A stretch of DNA of 64,000 bases from Bacillus sp. 03113 (GTDB lineage Bacteria; Bacillota; Bacilli; Bacillales; Cytobacillaceae): contig NZ_VATK01000008.1 in assembly GCF_006546985.1 (NCBI RefSeq), positions 124,001-188,000 on the forward strand, read 5' to 3'. The translations under genes were made by a program, and so were the position numbers. Within the stretch, counting starts at the first letter, position 1. The number at the start of each line of letters is the position of its first letter. The notes beneath the pieces were generated by a model that saw nothing but the letters and a program-made list of their open reading frames with translations, made no database searches and was not told the DNA's origin. This document shows, piece after piece, positions 18,810 to 27,004 of the stretch.

Positions 18810-19751
18810 TTATTTCGCTTCACCATACGCAAGTGGATAGCCTTTTTGATGTAATTCAATGACAAGCTGCTTTGCGTGGTCTAATGTTGTATCGATTACG
18901 AATTTATATGGATCGTGGTCTTTAGGCTTTTCATAAGGAGCGTACTGGTTCAAATTAACTCCTTCGCATTTAAACCCTCTTTTTTCGTATTCTCCAACGA
19001 GTGCTGCAGCCTGAAAGAAAGCTGTGTTCGGTACAATAACTCGATATGGTTGTGATTGAACCGGTGCCGATTTAGGTGTGATGTCTGCATACCAAACCCA
19101 ACTCATTATCTCAGCCAATAGTACCTTTTCTGGTGTAACTTGTTTGATAGTATATTGCTTATTTTTAACATGTGCTGGAATCTCTTGGCCAGTTGAATAG
19201 TGAGTTGCATGGTTTTGTAAGGTAACTTTTTGACCCTCATGAAACTGACTAGGTACAGACTGAGAAGGAGCTGGCTTATATTCTTTAATTGGTTCCTTAT
19301 CGTACTGTGTTAAAAAGTTTCGTTGAATTACTCCTATGAGTTTTTCTGCATACTTAATATCAGTTGCGTAGCCAGAGGCACCCATTTTAATACAAGCGCG
19401 TTGATAATCTTTTTCTCCGATGACACCATGATACTTTGATCGATCCCAACTAACACCTTTTACAAGAAGTAAAGCATGATCCTCAAAAGATTCTGTCCAT
19501 GTAGGGTATTTTCTAAATTTAGCTGTTATTACACTAACTTTTCCGTTTCTATCCTGTTCTTTAGTTTGCATTTTGATTGATTGCACTTGATATTCTCCTT
19601 TTACACCGAAAAGATTTTTACCTTTTATAGCTAGTCCTGACTTACCAAAATTTGATTCTAGACAAGCTTGAGCTAAGATCAAAGAAGGGAGAATATTATA
19701 TTTCCAACCTATTTTTTGAGCGTGTGGAGCTACTTCAGTAATAAATGACAT
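18810..19751 (-). CDS. Phage endolysin: glucosaminidase, SH3-like and SPOR-like domains
   Basis: 313-residue peptidoglycan hydrolase. Residues 1-150 resemble the flagellar-type N-acetylglucosaminidase fold, with catalytic-type E in LAQACLESNFGKSGLA and a GYATDIKYAEKL end. An SH3-like segment (FHEGQKVTLQNHATHYSTG, about 202-250) and a SPOR-like repeat (YRVIVPNTAFFQAAALVGEY onward) follow for wall binding. No signal peptide, so holin release is needed. It probably lost a C-terminal domain through a frame change (see 18682-18809). It is the last late gene. Confidence 0.85.
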   Translation of the reverse strand: MSFITEVAPHAQKIGWKYNILPSLILAQACLESNFGKSGLAIKGKNLFGVKGEYQVQSIKMQTKEQDRNGKVSVITAKFRKYPTWTESFEDHALLLVKGVSWDRSKYHGVIGEKDYQRACIKMGASGYATDIKYAEKLIGVIQRNFLTQYDKEPIKEYKPAPSQSVPSQFHEGQKVTLQNHATHYSTGQEIPAHVKNKQYTIKQVTPEKVLLAEIMSWVWYADITPKSAPVQSQPYRVIVPNTAFFQAAALVGEYEKRGFKCEGVNLNQYAPYEKPKDHDPYKFVIDTTLDHAKQLVIELHQKGYPLAYGEAK

Positions 19752-19792
19752 TTTTCATCTTCTCCTTTTATTATGTTTATGCCAAAAATAAA

Positions 19793-19814
19793 AAGAGCAC
19801 CTAGTTAGGCGCCC
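19793..19814 (-). terminator. Terminator after the levanase gene
   Basis: GGGCGCCT / AGGTGCTC hairpin then TTTTTATTTTT on the minus strand. Confidence 0.7.
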
Positions 19815-19864
19815 TACTCAGATTGTTAAATTGTGTTTCTTTCGTGAACCAATATTTTCTTTTT

Positions 19865-21301
19865 CTACCCAATTAATGATTGATTAAGAGTTTTCACTTT
19901 AAAGTATTCTAAATGAACTGTATCATTAGTCCAAAGTCTCAACTCATCAGAGCTTAATTGTGGAAAGATCAGGTTACTTAATACATACGCCCCATCATTA
20001 ACGAATATTTCCACAGTGCTTCGGTCTACAAAAATATCAAGTTTAATTTTTCCATTTAGAGGAAATACATTTTTAACAATTCTTGGCTTGGTAAACATCG
20101 CATCATCAATGATCAGTCCACTTTGAGAACGATTAAATACAAGTTCATTTAGTTCTTTATCGTATGTGATATCAGTATGTGTACCATTTCCGTCTCGTAC
20201 AGAAATTCCAAATAGCCCATTTGTTAGGTCATCTATGTGAAAAGAAGACTCGATTGAATAAGATGTAACTCCATCTAGGATTTTAGCTTGTTGACTTGTT
20301 ATAATTTGATCACCCCAAAACGAAATGTCTTGAAAGTTATCTCTTATACCCCATATTGGAGTTTGAAACATTCTTAACCCTTCAGTAGTAGACTTCAATC
20401 TAAGTTCTCTTACAATCGTAGCATTCCCAATGTAATTTTCGTAAGGAAGTTCTCTTGTATACTCCCAGTTAGTCATCCAAGCAATGTAGAAACGATAATT
20501 TCCATTGCAATAAGGAGCATCCCAAGTTACTCCGGTGTAACAATCTGTCCCATGATCTAACCATTGGACATCAGTCCCTGGATCTGGAGTAAAAGATATA
20601 CCATCAAATTCACCAATAAAGTAAGCAGAGCCACTAGTATGCCCATAATTAAATCCATTTGCACATGGCATAAGTACCCACTTTTTATAGTTTGGATCAT
20701 CATCTACATTAATTTGAAACAAATCAGGACACTCAATTATTCCAATATCTTGCCTTACGAATGAGGAAACATACACCCAATCTTTCAAGTTTGTCGATGT
20801 ATAAAACCCAATCTTATCTAACTCTGCCATAAGCATTACCCATTTCTGAGTTGGCTCATGCCAAATAACTTTAGGATCCCGAAAATCCGCATTACCTGTC
20901 GGATTATACTGTACAAGACCATAATAACTAAATGAATTGCCATTGTCTGTACTGTACCATAGATGAGTTGATTGGTATTCGGGTGGCATTGTTACTAGTG
21001 CTATGATAGCTCCTGCACCAAAACCAGCCGTATTATTTGTATCAACTACTGCACTTCCTGTCCATGGATCCCCTGCAGGATTGCCACCATATTTATGAAT
21101 CGCAACTCCTTCATCTTTCCAATGTACTAAATCTGTTGATGTAGCATGTCGCCATTCTGTTCCATTTTCTCCTATAGAAAAATCCTTATTATAGAGATAA
21201 TAAAAATGATGAACTCCATTAATGTAAATAGGTCTTTGTACGTCACTCATCCATTCAGATGGTGGTGTAATATGGTATAGTGGTCTAAAATTTTCTGTCA
21301 T
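19865..21301 (-). CDS. GH32 family glycoside hydrolase (levanase/fructanase-like)
   Basis: 478-residue protein with the full GH32 signature: nucleophile D20 in EWMSD (the WMNDPNG-equivalent), transition-state stabiliser D142 in FRDP, and acid/base E190 in IIEC. A five-bladed propeller is followed by the usual C-terminal beta-sandwich (about 340-478). GH32 enzymes cleave beta-fructans such as levan, inulin or sucrose. It has no signal peptide and lies between the holin and lysin genes. It therefore either leaves the cell at lysis or is part of the virion. Phage levanases are known for Bacillus phages; substrate here is inference. Confidence 0.88.
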   Translation of the reverse strand: MTENFRPLYHITPPSEWMSDVQRPIYINGVHHFYYLYNKDFSIGENGTEWRHATSTDLVHWKDEGVAIHKYGGNPAGDPWTGSAVVDTNNTAGFGAGAIIALVTMPPEYQSTHLWYSTDNGNSFSYYGLVQYNPTGNADFRDPKVIWHEPTQKWVMLMAELDKIGFYTSTNLKDWVYVSSFVRQDIGIIECPDLFQINVDDDPNYKKWVLMPCANGFNYGHTSGSAYFIGEFDGISFTPDPGTDVQWLDHGTDCYTGVTWDAPYCNGNYRFYIAWMTNWEYTRELPYENYIGNATIVRELRLKSTTEGLRMFQTPIWGIRDNFQDISFWGDQIITSQQAKILDGVTSYSIESSFHIDDLTNGLFGISVRDGNGTHTDITYDKELNELVFNRSQSGLIIDDAMFTKPRIVKNVFPLNGKIKLDIFVDRSTVEIFVNDGAYVLSNLIFPQLSSDELRLWTNDTVHLEYFKVKTLNQSLIG

Positions 21302-21375
21302 AAATAAAACACCCTTCCCTTCCTTGCTTTGTTCTTTATATTTAAGCTTACTTTCCAGTTAATTTTTTAAATATA

Positions 21376-21398
21376 AAAAGCCACCCAGAATGGACAGC
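21376..21398 (-). terminator. Weak terminator after the SPP1-type holin
   Basis: Wobble-containing hairpin AGCTGTCC / GGGTGGCT with TTTTTA on the minus strand. Confidence 0.5.
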
Positions 21399-21638
21399 TT
21401 ATTTTACTTTTGTTAATCCATGTTTCTTCAATAATTCTTTTTGCTTTTTACCTTTTGCAGTGACATAGTTGTTTTTAAACCAAGCGATTATTGCTGTTAC
21501 TGCAGTAAAAACCGTTGATAGCACAAGTGTTTGTTCTTCTGATGTGCCAGGTATTTCGGTTAATCCATAAGTAGATAAAAATTGATTAAGCAATGCAATA
21601 AATAATACAATTGTTCTGATAGCTGTCCATTTATCCAT
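21399..21638 (-). CDS. Phage holin, SPP1 type
   Basis: 79-residue protein with two transmembrane segments (about residues 8-25 and 38-55) and a basic C-terminal tail KGKKQKELLKKHGLTKVK. This matches the SPP1-type holin family, which permeabilises the membrane so lysin can reach the wall. A GGGAGGTGTAACTC site precedes the start. It follows the BhlA-like gene in the classic two-gene holin arrangement. Confidence 0.85.
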   Translation of the reverse strand: MDKWTAIRTIVLFIALLNQFLSTYGLTEIPGTSEEQTLVLSTVFTAVTAIIAWFKNNYVTAKGKKQKELLKKHGLTKVK

Positions 21639-21661
21639 GAGTTACACCTCCCTTCAATTCT

Positions 21662-21892
21662 TTATCCAATTTTGCTTTCAATCTTGTCCAGCTTCTCTAT
21701 TACAACATCATATTTATCGCTGAACTTTCCTAGCACTTCATTCTGCTGCTCGATTACTTCATTTTGCTGATCGATCGTTTCATAAAGCCTTGCCTCCCTT
21801 TCCTTTGTTTCCTTTCTCGTGGACATAAAAAGCCAAACAAAAAGAACCGCGAACGGTCCCTGGGTGAGGAAATATTGATAATCTAGTTCCAT
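21662..21892 (-). CDS. bhlA: BhlA/UviB family holin-like protein
   Basis: 76-residue protein starting MELDYQYFLTQGPFAVLFVW: one transmembrane segment, then a TRKETKEREARLYE stretch and coiled coil. This is the BhlA/UviB family, holin-like partners in Bacillus prophage lysis and bacteriocin release. An AAAGGAGAT site precedes the ATG. It heads the lysis unit 21.9 to 18.8 kb. Confidence 0.88.
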   Translation of the reverse strand: MELDYQYFLTQGPFAVLFVWLFMSTRKETKEREARLYETIDQQNEVIEQQNEVLGKFSDKYDVVIEKLDKIESKIG

Positions 21893-21923
21893 AATTTATC
21901 TCCTTTCAAGTGCAAAATAAAAA

Positions 21924-21940
21924 GAGCTCATTTGAGCTCT
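21924..21940 (-). terminator. Terminator upstream of bhlA
   Basis: GAGCTCA/TGAGCTC hairpin with TTTTTATTTT; it separates bhlA from the polysaccharide cassette. Confidence 0.75.
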
Positions 21941-21993
21941 TAAGAAATCATATTAATGTTGCGCAGTATGGTCATTTTTCTCAACATAAAAAA

Positions 21994-22015
21994 ATAGACC
22001 TCTACTGAGATCTAT
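21994..22015 (-). terminator. Terminator of the glycoside hydrolase/polymerase operon
   Basis: Nine-pair stem ATAGATCTC / GAGGTCTAT with seven U on the minus strand, directly after the hydrolase stop. Confidence 0.85.
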
Positions 22016-22017
22016 AA

Positions 22018-23295
22018 TTAATCTTTAGTAATATAAATTGGACTAGATGATATCGTTATCTTACTATTTTTAATTGATCCTATATTTTCTCCATACATAG
22101 ATATAACTTCACCTTTAATATCATCTGGTATTGTAATTTCGTGAGAATGTTCAGTTGTCCAACTGGCTATTCTTATTTTCCCATCAACATTTTTAAAAAC
22201 TAGAACATAATCATTGTTATTTCCTGTATAAATCCTTCTATTATATTTATATCCATTAAATATTTTATTTAACGCCTTAACACTGTAATAAGAAAGTTTA
22301 GGTTTAGTTACATCATTTTCTCTTAATCCAAAGTTATGTTCACCATTATTAGGATTAGTGCCATCATCTTTCCAATCATACCAAATGCTTATCGGTATCT
22401 TCTCATAATGATTTATTAAAAACATTCTAGCTGCATATTCAGCTTGCTGTTGGTCTGTTAAATTTAAGCCAGCCCATCCTTTTCCGGTAGAGTAACCCCA
22501 TTCACCAGAAATTATAGGAACCTTTTTCTTAGTATATTTGGTTATTAATTCTCTTAACGATTGATAATCTTGAATTACTGTTTCTGGATTGTATCCACGA
22601 TATGGGTGTACAGAAAGAGCATCAATATTATTGATCATGCCTCTTTTTAATATCTCATTCAACCAATCTAAAGATTGTTTATTTAGTCCAGCCAAAGCCG
22701 GCGCAACAATTATACCGCTAGGATCATTCTTTTTAATAACTTTAGACACTTCTTCTACTAGCAAAGCGTATTCATCATAGTTTGGTTTTGGTTCCCAGAA
22801 ACCTCCATTTGGTTCATTCCATATTTCCCACACTATTCCTTTATTTTTATATCTAATTGTAGCCTCCTCAACAAATTTGCAAAAAGCCTTTCTTCCTTTT
22901 TCAGTTACTATAGAACTATTAGCTTCGTACAACTTATTACTATAATTCAAAATATAATAAGGAGTGATACCATTATCAATAAGTGAGTTTGTTAATTGAT
23001 CATAACCAGTATTTTTAAAATCGAATTTACTTTTATTATTTTCTATTGTTGACCAAAACATGTCCCTGCGAACATATTTAAATCCTGCATCTTTTAATAA
23101 AGTAATATCAATTGGATTTCCTGTAAAATGAATATTAACACCAGTACCGTTATTAAAAATTTTGTTATTTAATTTATAGTATTTTAACTGGCTACTGCAA
23201 AAGAATATCACTAAAAACAATAAATATATTGAGATTGTGATAATTTTTCTATTTTTTTTTTCAATTATATCCATAATTTTTTCGCTATTTACCAT
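22018..23295 (-). CDS. Membrane-anchored glycoside hydrolase, clan A (PslG/GH39-like)
   Basis: 425-residue protein: one transmembrane anchor (about residues 19-35), then a TIM-barrel glycosidase. The acid/base is E161 in WEIWNEPNG and the nucleophile E265 in IISGEWGYST, as in GH5/GH39-type retaining enzymes. The overall pattern is like PslG, a polysaccharide-processing hydrolase encoded with exopolysaccharide genes. Its start overlaps the polymerase stop by seven bases, so the two are coupled. It is strongly AT-rich. Inference: it trims or edits the polymer made by its partner. Confidence 0.75.
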   Translation of the reverse strand: MVNSEKIMDIIEKKNRKIITISIYLLFLVIFFCSSQLKYYKLNNKIFNNGTGVNIHFTGNPIDITLLKDAGFKYVRRDMFWSTIENNKSKFDFKNTGYDQLTNSLIDNGITPYYILNYSNKLYEANSSIVTEKGRKAFCKFVEEATIRYKNKGIVWEIWNEPNGGFWEPKPNYDEYALLVEEVSKVIKKNDPSGIIVAPALAGLNKQSLDWLNEILKRGMINNIDALSVHPYRGYNPETVIQDYQSLRELITKYTKKKVPIISGEWGYSTGKGWAGLNLTDQQQAEYAARMFLINHYEKIPISIWYDWKDDGTNPNNGEHNFGLRENDVTKPKLSYYSVKALNKIFNGYKYNRRIYTGNNNDYVLVFKNVDGKIRIASWTTEHSHEITIPDDIKGEVISMYGENIGSIKNSKITISSSPIYITKD

Positions 23296-24575
23296 GTTAT
23301 TCTAGGAAAAAATCGTTTCTTTTTAACTACATTTAAGTTCTGTTCTTTTTCAAATTTAATGTAATGATCACCAATTATCATACACGCAAATACTAAAAGA
23401 TAAATTTGAATATTTATATTGTAAATTCCAGTTACTAAAAAAGTTGATAAAAAACTTGTTATCCCCATATTAAAACTATTATGTGATGCTCTAACAATCT
23501 TTAAGCAATAATTCCAAATACTCATCATTATAAAAAACCAAAACAATAACCCTACTAAACCAATGTGCATTCCAAGAGCTAAATAATTATTATCAAGTAT
23601 TAAATTATAACTTGAGTTACCGTTTTGATATACTCCAGAACCAAACAAGAATGTCCAAACATCTTTAAACCAAACATTTTTTACTGATATCCAGTTTGCT
23701 TGTCTAATTAATAAAGTTCTATTATCTACCAATGAACTTGAAAAAAGCATTGTTATTTTTGGTGCGAAATAATAAATTGCGTAACCAATTGCTAAATGAA
23801 TAAAAGGAAGATATTTAACTACTTTAGATTTTTTATTAATTAGCATCACAGAAAGTATAGTTAACAAAAAACAAATGTAAATATTTCTTGTTAATGTCAT
23901 ATAAGTAGCAGTTGCGAATAAAATAATTACAATGAAATAGAAAAACTTATGACCTTTTTCAATTAAAAATTTTGAAAAAACAACAGATAAACATATACAT
24001 AGAAAAAATCCAAATGATAGACCGGAATCAAATAATGAAAATGCTCGGAATGACTGTAAACTACCTGAATCATCCATAATATATTTAAAAGATGAAACAT
24101 AGAAAGAACCATTCGGTGAACTTGTTGCAAGCAAAGGTTCCTTTAAAACATATTGAAAAATCCCTAACACAGATACTGGTACAGCTAGAAATAATAAAAC
24201 ACTGGAAATTTTATTAATAGAAATGCTTTTTTCTAAAAAGAAAAACATTGGCATGAAGAAAATTAAAGCATAGTATCCGTTATATCCTATTAATATTTCG
24301 CTCACAGAATATCCAATGCTTAGTAATCTTATGAAATTCAAAAACAGATATAACAAAAAAATCCACCATATTAATATAATTTTAGTTTTGTTCTTATATT
24401 GAAAGGAAAAAAATAATGAAAAAAACAGAAATCCAAACATAATAATCTTAACAGAAACAGTCGGAATAACTACATCACCGAATAGTGCTATTTGTAATTG
24501 TGGAAAAGCCCCGTTAATTAACGAGATTAAAATTAAAATTAAAATTAAAGAACTTACAACTTTTTTAATGTTCAA
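23289..24575 (-). CDS. Wzy/O-antigen ligase-like polysaccharide polymerase
   Basis: 428-residue polytopic membrane protein with about 11-12 hydrophobic segments and a large loop after the segment ending IYYFAPKITM, containing RTLLIRQANWISVKNVWFKD and GSGVYQNGNSS. This is the pattern of the Wzy_C/O-antigen ligase superfamily. It starts at TTG behind GAGGGGGAT. It follows a small two-segment membrane protein and is coupled to a glycoside hydrolase. Such genes are rare in Gram-positive prophages. Sugar specificity cannot be read from the sequence. Confidence 0.75.
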   Translation of the reverse strand: MNIKKVVSSLILILILISLINGAFPQLQIALFGDVVIPTVSVKIIMFGFLFFSLFFSFQYKNKTKIILIWWIFLLYLFLNFIRLLSIGYSVSEILIGYNGYYALIFFMPMFFFLEKSISINKISSVLLFLAVPVSVLGIFQYVLKEPLLATSSPNGSFYVSSFKYIMDDSGSLQSFRAFSLFDSGLSFGFFLCICLSVVFSKFLIEKGHKFFYFIVIILFATATYMTLTRNIYICFLLTILSVMLINKKSKVVKYLPFIHLAIGYAIYYFAPKITMLFSSSLVDNRTLLIRQANWISVKNVWFKDVWTFLFGSGVYQNGNSSYNLILDNNYLALGMHIGLVGLLFWFFIMMSIWNYCLKIVRASHNSFNMGITSFLSTFLVTGIYNINIQIYLLVFACMIIGDHYIKFEKEQNLNVVKKKRFFPRITW

Positions 24576-24592
24576 TTTTTTATCCCCCTCAA

Positions 24593-24760
24593 TTAATCCA
24601 AAAAATTTATATCTATATAGTTAATGAAGAAAACAAATAAACCAGTCATTATTAGCATGAACATCATATATTTCTCGTAAACAAAAAAAGTTAAAATGAA
24701 AATAATGGCTGATATACAAAAAAGAATAAGCAAAACATTATAGATTAGTTGAAAGTCCAT
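24593..24760 (-). CDS. Small two-segment membrane protein of the cassette
   Basis: 55-residue protein, MDFQLIYNVLLILFCISAII and on, with two hydrophobic segments and almost no polar loop. GGGAGGAAT precedes the ATG. It lies 17 bases ahead of the polymerase gene on the same strand. I do not recognise a family. In phage D3 a tiny membrane protein inhibits the host Wzy, so a similar role is possible, but that is speculation from context. Confidence 0.65.
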   Translation of the reverse strand: MDFQLIYNVLLILFCISAIIFILTFFVYEKYMMFMLIMTGLFVFFINYIDINFLD

Positions 24761-24837
24761 AGTATTCCTCCCATGATAAATTAGTTAATATTTACTTATT
24801 ACCTAATTTATCATTAAGTAGCCAAAGTAACAAACAA

Positions 24838-24975
24838 AGATTGAAAATTACAATGGTGCCAGACTATGTTATTATCTGTGAAATCGGCATATCCACTTGG
24901 TGCTATAGTCCCACTTGTCCCAGCATTTTTCGCAATTTAAACACGATGATCATTTGCAAGTATAACATCGTATTG
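24838..24975 (-). pseudogene. Remnant of a tail-type gene with an in-frame stop
   Basis: A minus-strand frame reads NHWVQNTAYNQYDVILANDH (from about 25005), then RV, a stop, and IAKNAGTSGTIAPSGYADFT, DNNIVWHHCNF. The composition (Asn/Gly/Thr-rich, short) is like the end of a phage tail or fibre protein. There is no start. It overlaps the odd C-terminus of the holin-like ORF in another frame. Confidence 0.4.
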
Positions 24976-25442
24976 ATTATAAGCAGTGTTTTGCACCCAG
25001 TGGTTGTTACCCTAAAACCTCTTCTTGTGCATAATTTATAAACTGACTCATCTTTATAAACTCTTCCTTGTATTGCAAATGTTTTTTCACTTATGCTTGG
25101 CACTCCTAATCTCCCATTTTCAGCTATACTAATAAATTCGATAATGATATAAGCAACAGTAACGCCATCACCTAAATGTTGTGTACCAAATATTACTTTT
25201 TCTAGCAGATAAACAGATCCAACAATAATAAGAATGTGGACCTTCTTCACAAAACTTTCTCTTCCCCTTGCGCTGCTTAAAACCTCTTTCTTTGATCCTG
25301 CTGTAGTTCCTGATAGGAAGTCAGATGCCATAAGTATAATGAGTGTAGGAAAAGCCCAACCCATTGCCCCGACTATAAAAGACCAAACAGATCCTACCAC
25401 AGTTGAAAAAGTTTTTATAAATGCAATAATATTTGTATCCAT
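24903..25442 (-). CDS. Phage holin family (toxin-secretion type), chimeric C-terminus
   Basis: Residues 1-115 match the phi-LC3/toxin-secretion holin family: several hydrophobic segments and the typical ending SIAENGRLGVP. The family usually ends about 20-30 residues later, but here the frame continues to 179 residues with sequence of a different character (CTRRGFRVTTTGCKTLLIIN). That part lies over tail-gene debris. The gene is probably a holin truncated or fused by recombination, and may no longer work. BhlA and the SPP1-type holin remain intact downstream. Confidence 0.65.
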   Translation of the reverse strand: MDTNIIAFIKTFSTVVGSVWSFIVGAMGWAFPTLIILMASDFLSGTTAGSKKEVLSSARGRESFVKKVHILIIVGSVYLLEKVIFGTQHLGDGVTVAYIIIEFISIAENGRLGVPSISEKTFAIQGRVYKDESVYKLCTRRGFRVTTTGCKTLLIINTMLYLQMIIVFKLRKMLGQVGL

Positions 25443-25529
25443 AATATCCCTCCTTATAATTATTCAAGAAAATAATGCGACGAATAATGTTAGATCTCTA
25501 TGATCATCCCCTTTCAAGTCAAAATAAAA

Positions 25530-25551
25530 AGAGCCCAAAATTGAGCTCTTT
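25530..25551 (-). terminator. Terminator after the small membrane ORF
   Basis: AGAGCTCA / GGGCTCT hairpin with TTTTTATTTTG on the minus strand. The flanking bases resemble those at 21901-21940. Confidence 0.75.
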
Positions 25552-25727
25552 TAATGCACTAAAATCATTTGCAGTAACTGTAACATAATTAAATATGCTA
25601 ATAAAATTCTAATATGGACGTTATAAACAGCCTTGTAATCTTTAAAAATTAAAAATAATACTAATATTACAAAGCAAAACGCACCTATTAACTCTTGTTG
25701 ACTTAGCAGTAGATTTAGCATTTTCAT
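25551..25727 (-). CDS. Small membrane protein, possibly BhlA-derived
   Basis: 58-residue protein starting MKMLNLLLSQQELIGAFCFV with two hydrophobic stretches. I start it at 25727, eight bases after GGAGGTG. The position before a holin and the LSQQ...FxxxFVxL pattern recall BhlA, but the family tail is missing. It may be a diverged or truncated holin-like protein. Confidence 0.5.
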   Translation of the reverse strand: MKMLNLLLSQQELIGAFCFVILVLFLIFKDYKAVYNVHIRILLAYLIMLQLLQMILVH

Positions 25728-25946
25728 TTTTTGACACCTCCTCAACTTTGATTTTTTATTTTAGTAGAGTGGGTGTTAATTTATTCAATGAAAGACGCTT
25801 TATACTTGTTCAATAGGAATTCCGTTTAATATTACTCTTAAAAGAATTACTCACTTATAGCTTTTTGAAAATAAACCATTTAATCTCCTCCTAGCAATTA
25901 AAAATATGTTAAAATAATTGAAAATCACATTGAAGGGACAAAAACA

Positions 25947-26975
25947 ATGAATAAAAGAGAGCAATGGTTAGATGTAGCAAAAGGTTTGGGTATAATTGCT
26001 GTTGTTATGGGACATGCACCAAATAACCCAACTTTGAGTCATTATTTATTTTGGTTTCACATGCCTCTATTTTTTGCATTATCTGGTTATTTACACAAAC
26101 AACTAGAAACCCCCCCTCAGATAGCTGACTGGACAAAAAAACGAACCTTCCAACTTTTAGTCCCCTACATAACATTCGCGTGTTTAATTACAGTAGTTAT
26201 TTATTCACATCAAATTTTAGAAAGAAAATTTATACTTGTTGATGCAGTGAAAAATATTTTAGGTTTAGCATATGGTGGAAAATATATGGTTGGTCCTTAT
26301 GCTGTTTTTTGGTTTATTACGTGCTTATTAGCCACACAAATTTTATTTACCCTTATAACATATAAATTCAAATCAGCATCTATACAAATAAGTATTTTAA
26401 TAGTCTTATTCATTATCGCTCATGTACAAACAACATTCACCAAGATTGATAGGATCCCATGGAATATTGATGTTGCGCTTATAGCTATTTTTTATTACGC
26501 ATTTGGTTACTATTTTAAAAGGTTTAAAGACATCATTCTAAAAAATATCTTTATTATTTGTTTGGTATTTATTAGTTCATTATCTTTTATAATTTTAGAT
26601 TCATCAGGGATAATTCAATATACTCTTGATATGAAAAATCATCTATATACTAATTTAATTTTTGATATCATAATCCCAATATGCTTTATTTTATCAGTGT
26701 TTATACTAAGCAATTTAATAGCCAAAATTAACTTTATTGGAGAAATAGGAAAGATGTCACTAACTATCATGTATCTCCATTTCCCTTTAAATTTTCTAGT
26801 TAAATATTTGTTCGGATGGTATAACTTTTATTCATTTGTGATTATAGGTTTAATAATACCCATCGCTATTCACTTAATCATTAAAAGGTATAAACTAACA
26901 AATTTATTATTTCAAGGGATTTCAATCAAGAAACAGAGACAAGTAAATTTAGAAATTAAAGGGCTCGCAAAATGA
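25947..26975 (+). CDS. Acyltransferase-3 family membrane O-acyltransferase
   Basis: 342-residue integral membrane protein with about 10 segments. The N-terminus REQWLDVAKGLGIIAVVMGH and FWFHMPLFFALSGYL are the conserved blocks of the acyltransferase-3/NolL fucose O-acetylase-like group, with the active-site H in VMGH. These add acetyl or similar groups to surface sugars. It is the only plus-strand gene among tail and lysis genes, behind GAAGGGA, with its own terminator. That suggests expression in the lysogen. It probably belongs with the polymerase and hydrolase as a surface-conversion cassette. Confidence 0.82.
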   Translation: MNKREQWLDVAKGLGIIAVVMGHAPNNPTLSHYLFWFHMPLFFALSGYLHKQLETPPQIADWTKKRTFQLLVPYITFACLITVVIYSHQILERKFILVDAVKNILGLAYGGKYMVGPYAVFWFITCLLATQILFTLITYKFKSASIQISILIVLFIIAHVQTTFTKIDRIPWNIDVALIAIFYYAFGYYFKRFKDIILKNIFIICLVFISSLSFIILDSSGIIQYTLDMKNHLYTNLIFDIIIPICFILSVFILSNLIAKINFIGEIGKMSLTIMYLHFPLNFLVKYLFGWYNFYSFVIIGLIIPIAIHLIIKRYKLTNLLFQGISIKKQRQVNLEIKGLAK

Positions 26976-26988
26976 GCCCTCTTTTTTT
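26961..26988 (+). terminator. Terminator of the acyltransferase gene
   Basis: GGGCTC / GAGCCC stem followed by TCTTTTTTT, overlapping the stop codon. Confidence 0.85.
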
Positions 26989-27004
26989 AAAGCATTCTAT
27001 TGTG

